Shown here: piece by piece, positions 42,645 through 45,605 of the stretch | How positions within the stretch are numbered: the first letter of the stretch is position 1 | How the letters are laid out: each line of letters opens with the position of its first letter | NCBI GenBank assembly: GCA_030690265.1 | Contig: JAUYHA010000036.1 | Location: 1-45,605, forward strand | Direction of reading: 5' to 3' | Length of the DNA: 45,605 nt | Source of the DNA: Dehalococcoidales bacterium | GTDB lineage: Bacteria; Chloroflexota; Dehalococcoidia; Dehalococcoidales; UBA2162 | Position numbers and translations under genes: made by a program | Notes under the pieces: model-generated | What the model was told of the DNA's origin: nothing | The model's input: the letters and a program-made list of their open reading frames with translations, nothing else | Databases searched by the model: none

Positions 42645-43424
42645 GTGGAAAAATTCAGTCCGGTAAGCGAAAAGGATGTAACTCGAGCCATAGTCGGCGG
42701 CTTCGCCAGGGAATTCGAGGAATATGTAGAAAGTGATTGTATCATCATCGGTGCCGGCCCCAGCGGTCTTATGGCAGGTCGTAACTTAGCCAGAGCGGGC
42801 AAGAAAGTCCTTATCGTGGAACGAAACAACTACCTTGGCGGCGGCTTCTGGATTGGAGGTTACCTGATGAATAAGGTAACTATAAGACATCCGGCAGAGC
42901 GAATTCTGGACGAGCTTGGTATCCCCTACCAGGAAGTTAGCAAAGGTCTGCTCGTTGCTGATGGGCCTCACGCCTGCTCAAAACTTATTGCTTCGGCCTG
43001 TGACGCAGGAGTTAAGTTCGCCAATATGACAATGTTCGATGACGTGGTCTTAAGGGAAGATGGCCGGGTTGCCGGAGCTGTAATCAACTGGACACCCGTC
43101 TCAGCATTGCCCAGGGAGATAACATGCGTTGACCCCGTTGCCATTGAAGCGAAAATAGTCGTTGACGCTACCGGTCATGATGCCCGGGTAGTGAAAAAGC
43201 TGGAAGAGAGAGGGCAAATTAAAACAAAGGGCTTCGGGGCTATGTGGGTGGAGCGGTCGGAAGACCTGATTATCGAGCATACCGGCGAGGTTCACCCGGG
43301 TTTGATTGTCTGCGGTATGGCAGTATCAACGGTCTACGGCCTGCCCAGGATGGGACCCACATTCGGGGCTATGCTGATGTCCGGAGAAGTAGCCGCCGGG
43401 ATTATCCTTGAAAAGCTGGGATGA
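42645..43424 (+). CDS. thi4: Thi4-type thiazole synthase with Cys161 at the sulfur-donor position
   Basis: This Thi4-family protein makes the ADP-thiazole precursor of thiamine from NAD and glycine. The 259-residue protein has the nucleotide loop [47 protein letters not shown] and a C-terminal [11 protein letters not shown]. At the sulfur-donor position it reads [11 protein letters not shown] with C161. Yeast Thi4 has Cys there and gives up its own sulfur; sulfide-using archaeal enzymes have His. GTG start with AAAGGGGA. It overlaps the next gene as ATGA. Confidence 0.9.
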   Translation: MEKFSPVSEKDVTRAIVGGFAREFEEYVESDCIIIGAGPSGLMAGRNLARAGKKVLIVERNNYLGGGFWIGGYLMNKVTIRHPAERILDELGIPYQEVSKGLLVADGPHACSKLIASACDAGVKFANMTMFDDVVLREDGRVAGAVINWTPVSALPREITCVDPVAIEAKIVVDATGHDARVVKKLEERGQIKTKGFGAMWVERSEDLIIEHTGEVHPGLIVCGMAVSTVYGLPRMGPTFGAMLMSGEVAAGIILEKLG

Positions 43425-44209
43425 AAATCCGTCGTATAGAGAAGGTTCTCCTCTACGACGAGAGCTCCACTGAAGCCCTGAATATAACTGAGGTTGCCCG
43501 GTATCTAAGAGAGAAGCTGAACACGCAGGTAGAAGTCAGAGGAAACCCTTTTCCTGCCCACCTGGAGAAAGACCCGGATTTTGCCGGAAAGCTTGCCGCT
43601 ATCAAGATTCAAGATGCCCGCAGCAAGATAGCTCCTGACCAGGAACCTCTCTATGCCGAGACCCGGTATGAGCAGAGAAAACTGCTGGGGAAAACAAGCT
43701 CCTTCGGAGTTCTCTACGAAGGTTTTCGCCTTCACAGGCTTTTTTCAGAGCCGATTGCTGAAGAGGAGCGCTTTTTTACCTTTGCCCACATCCTCTTCAG
43801 CAACCGTTTATTTGGCACCTGGGACGAAGGTGATGGAAGATACCATATCAGGACAAGCCTGTACGGCCTTCCCTCGGTAATCTCAACCACCGGCCTGGTA
43901 GAAGCACCGGCCAGGCCGAGAGAGTACTATCTCCTGAAACAACAGTATGAAGCGCTGGGGAAAGACCCGCTGGAGGTCAAAGAGAGTTTTAAAGGCAGGT
44001 TCATAGATTACGATGACGGGCGCCTGACCGAGGTTATCAAAGGATATGTTATGCAGGCGGTTTTCTACTGCCTGACCGGCGACCCCTTCTGCAAGGACAA
44101 AGGCTGCCGGCTATATAACGCCCACTGGCAGGAAGAGCTTATCTTTGCCCAGCTTGAGAGTGAATATGAGTTCTGCCAGCGCCACAGCCGGATTTTAGCC
44201 AGCCTGTAA
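43421..44209 (+). CDS. Conserved hypothetical protein coupled to Thi4
   Basis: This 262-residue soluble protein has [43 protein letters not shown] in its centre (given in parts: [35 protein letters not shown]). From memory this resembles archaeal DUF6775 putative metallopeptidases, but no HExxH motif is present and the match is uncertain. Four cysteines lie near the C-terminus. Its ATG overlaps the Thi4 stop, so a linked role in thiazole or sulfur metabolism is possible. It converges with the DUF1284 gene, overlapping by 15 bp. Confidence 0.75.
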   Translation: MKIRRIEKVLLYDESSTEALNITEVARYLREKLNTQVEVRGNPFPAHLEKDPDFAGKLAAIKIQDARSKIAPDQEPLYAETRYEQRKLLGKTSSFGVLYEGFRLHRLFSEPIAEEERFFTFAHILFSNRLFGTWDEGDGRYHIRTSLYGLPSVISTTGLVEAPARPREYYLLKQQYEALGKDPLEVKESFKGRFIDYDDGRLTEVIKGYVMQAVFYCLTGDPFCKDKGCRLYNAHWQEELIFAQLESEYEFCQRHSRILASL

Positions 44210-44623
44210 CTTCTCAAGCCCCTCAACACAATACCCCAGCTCCAACCACTGACACTTGCGGCAGATTTTCCTAATCTCGTTAGCTGAGAATGATTCCTTT
44301 ACCCTGCCCCATACTTCGGCTGGCGTTATCTGGGTGCCCGCTTCCAGGCCGAGCCTCTCCAGCACTGCCAAATCCTTGGCTCTCACCCTCTCCTCGGAGT
44401 CTGCCTTTTTCCGGCACCGGTCATTCTTGTTGTGAGGACATGACCTGCAGATAGCGTCACACCCGGCGATAATAGTTATGGGGAAGGTGGAATTTGAGGT
44501 CAGTTCCTCAACCACCTTCCCCATTTTAGCAACGAATTCCTGACTGTAACCCAGGCCGCGGAAGCCCAGAATACACAGCAGATGATGAGCTCGGATATCT
44601 AAGGGAGACGCCAGGTCGCCCAC
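44195..44623 (-). CDS. DUF1284 cysteine-rich protein
   Basis: The 142-residue protein shows the DUF1284 pattern: IRAHHLLCILGFRGLGYSQEF near the start and AGCDAICRSCPHNKNDRC in the middle, then CRKCQWLELGYC. Nine or so cysteines suggest an Fe-S cluster or zinc. No catalytic role is known to me. The GTG start lies inside the end of bioY (25-bp overlap), so it is probably translated from the same message. It converges with the gene after Thi4. Confidence 0.82.
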   Translation of the reverse strand: MGDLASPLDIRAHHLLCILGFRGLGYSQEFVAKMGKVVEELTSNSTFPITIIAGCDAICRSCPHNKNDRCRKKADSEERVRAKDLAVLERLGLEAGTQITPAEVWGRVKESFSANEIRKICRKCQWLELGYCVEGLEKLQAG

Positions 44624-45255
44624 TTATCTTTATCTACTTCCCCGTTGTAGGCTTGCTTGGGAGTTACTCCCCGGACGATACCAGCGGCAACAACAGCTTT
44701 AGTTATGTCACCGGCGATAAAAGGAAGCATTCCCATCCCCAGAAGGGCAACAAAGCCAACTGATTTCCCTGCCATCCCGAGCCATAACCTGAGCCAGAGA
44801 AGCCCCGGAATATAAATCAGGATAAAATTGGCAACGAGCATCAGCCCAAGCATACTGAAAAAGCTCCGTGACCGGACATATTTATCGGTAAAATGACCCA
44901 GGAAAATAGCTGCCAATATGAACCCTATGATATAGCCCCCCGTAGCCCCGCTTAGGACGCCAAAACCTCCTGACCAGTTTGAAAACCAGGGAACCCCGGC
45001 AGCACCAATTCCGGCGTAGAGAGCCATACTGATGCCACCCCAGCGACTGCCCAGAAGCACACCGGCCAGCAACACGGCAAAGGTCTGACCCGTTATCGGC
45101 ACCGGAGTCCAGGGAAGGGGAAAGCGTATCTGAGCGACCAGCCCCGTGACGCCAGCCATCGCCAGTGCCAGAGCAATCTTCTTAACCAGGGTTAGCTCAC
45201 ACCTCCAGCGAAAAGCATCATACTTGGCTTGATTGATTGTGGCGGCTATTTGCAT
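44599..45255 (-). CDS. bioY: Biotin transporter BioY (ECF S-component)
   Basis: BioY binds biotin in the membrane and works alone or with the ECF EcfAT module. The 218-residue protein has about six helices, with FPLPWTPVPITGQTFAVLLAG, LGSRWGGISMALY, and the WFSNWSGGFGVLSGATGGYIIGF segment (GGFGVLSGATGGYIIGF). All of these match the family. Its N-terminal 20 residues are hydrophilic. AGGAGGG precedes the ATG. No EcfA or EcfT gene is in the window. Confidence 0.93.
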   Translation of the reverse strand: MQIAATINQAKYDAFRWRCELTLVKKIALALAMAGVTGLVAQIRFPLPWTPVPITGQTFAVLLAGVLLGSRWGGISMALYAGIGAAGVPWFSNWSGGFGVLSGATGGYIIGFILAAIFLGHFTDKYVRSRSFFSMLGLMLVANFILIYIPGLLWLRLWLGMAGKSVGFVALLGMGMLPFIAGDITKAVVAAGIVRGVTPKQAYNGEVDKDKWATWRLP

Positions 45256-45315
45256 AACTGTTTACCCTCCTGAATAACCGTTTCCTGCCCGAAAGAGTAA
45301 TCTTCAGGCTGGTCT

Positions 45316-45345
45316 AGTATAAGGGTATGGCAACACTGTTGTCAA
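45316..45345 (-). promoter_or_regulatory. Promoter of bioY, with a small palindrome
   Basis: On the minus strand TTGACA (45345-45340), an 18-base spacer and TATACT (45321-45316). Inside the spacer, CAACACTGTTG (45331-45341) is a near-perfect palindrome that could be an operator. The leader is about 60 bases. Confidence 0.6.
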
Positions 45346-45386
45346 GCCTATCTCAGCTTGACTAAAAGTTCTGTATCTGGTACATT

Positions 45387-45415
45387 TTCACTCTGACGAC
45401 AATCGGAACGAGCTT
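45387..45415. repeat. Shortened copy of the 23.6-kb repeat
   Basis: TTCACTCTGACGA (45387-45399) and TCGGAACGAGCT (45403-45414) match 23637-23649 and 23679-23690. About 28 bases of the longer copy are missing between them. Confidence 0.65.
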
Positions 45416-45418
45416 ATA

Positions 45419-45595
45419 CTAGTGTAGTGTCTTCAAACTAACGTTAGCTACAGCCCCCAATTCCGGCCCCGTATCAGGTACGGGATAAACTCCAGCCGGA
45501 ATCCAGGCGATACCGGATGAGCCTACACGTCTGGATACCGACTTTCGTCGGTACGGTTAACCGAAAATAACGAAGCGTAAGATGCACTACACTAG
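45419..45595. mobile_element. MITE-like element with 11-bp terminal inverted repeats
   Basis: CTAGTGTAGTG (45419-45429) and CACTACACTAG (45585-45595) are perfect inverted repeats 177 bp end to end. Inside are nested palindromes: ATTCCGGC (45460-45467) with GCCGGAAT (45495-45502), CCCGTA/TACGGG, and TACCGAC/GTCGGTA. There is no coding frame of note. A target-site duplication was not visible. Non-autonomous transposition is inference. With the bioY promoter and the short repeat, this accounts for the gap 45256-45605. Confidence 0.6.
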
Positions 45596-45605
45596 CTACC
45601 TTACA

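Noticed and set aside
42600-42645. Thiamine riboswitch before thi4
   Set aside because: Only one base separates the iscU stop from the thi4 start; there is no room for a leader.
45256-45345. Riboswitch before bioY
   Set aside because: The leader is about 60 bases with no recognisable aptamer.
1-45605. CRISPR array
   Set aside because: No regular series of direct repeats with unique spacers was found; repeats here are palindromic and dispersed.

Overview
The window looks like a chromosomal piece of an anaerobic Chloroflexota bacterium of the Dehalococcoidia type. This is an inference from gene content and order: a rpmD-rplO-secY-adk-map-infA-rpmJ-rpsM-rpsK-rpsD-rpoA-rplQ-truA-rplM-rpsI block, an archaeal-like sulfur gene set with a Thi4-type thiazole synthase, many Fe-S proteins, frequent TTG/GTG starts, and families of small palindromic intergenic repeats. 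No rRNA, tRNA or CRISPR array was found.

Left part (1-8.5 kb): the start of an IS3-type orfA at the window edge, a 610-residue PD-(D/E)XK-like plus SEC-C protein, an acyl-CoA ligase with two crotonases, an AT-rich orphan between the crotonases, a COG2231-type HhH glycosylase overlapping a TrmO-like gene, a long palindromic repeat cluster, and an abortive-infection (Abi_C) family gene. The AT-rich genes look like acquired cargo among core genes.

Centre (8.5-31.1 kb), mostly minus strand: the ribosomal/RNA polymerase/secretion block, which starts at rpmD with its own good promoter and a leader hairpin because rpsE and the rest of the spc operon are not next to it. Then a nicotinate phosphoribosyltransferase-like gene, purH, purM, three small proteins, an aminotransferase and an Lrp-type regulator. 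After these come an ion transporter, an MBL hydrolase, a HIT protein, an MFS carrier, a Nudix hydrolase, a nickel/cobalt-type transporter, a GNAT acetyltransferase and NAD kinase.

Right part (31.2-44.2 kb), plus strand: a nearly gap-free sulfur cluster of 14 genes. It runs Rrf2 regulator, E1-like ThiF enzyme, class-II cysteine desulfurase, cysteine synthase, siroheme-type reductase, APS-reductase-like CysH, DUF2061 membrane protein, second cysteine synthase-like enzyme, TusA-like carrier, Cys/Met-metabolism PLP enzyme, threonine-synthase-like enzyme, NIL-domain protein, NifS, IscU, Thi4 and a downstream unknown protein. Together they could take activated sulfate or sulfite to sulfide, fix it as cysteine and homocysteine, and pass sulfur on to Fe-S clusters and the thiamine thiazole. 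Several members depart from family consensus at active-site positions (reductase cysteines, CysH loop, first cysteine synthase substrate loop, Thi4 Cys161), so this cluster is the best candidate for unusual biochemistry. The window ends with DUF1284, bioY and a 177-bp MITE-like element.
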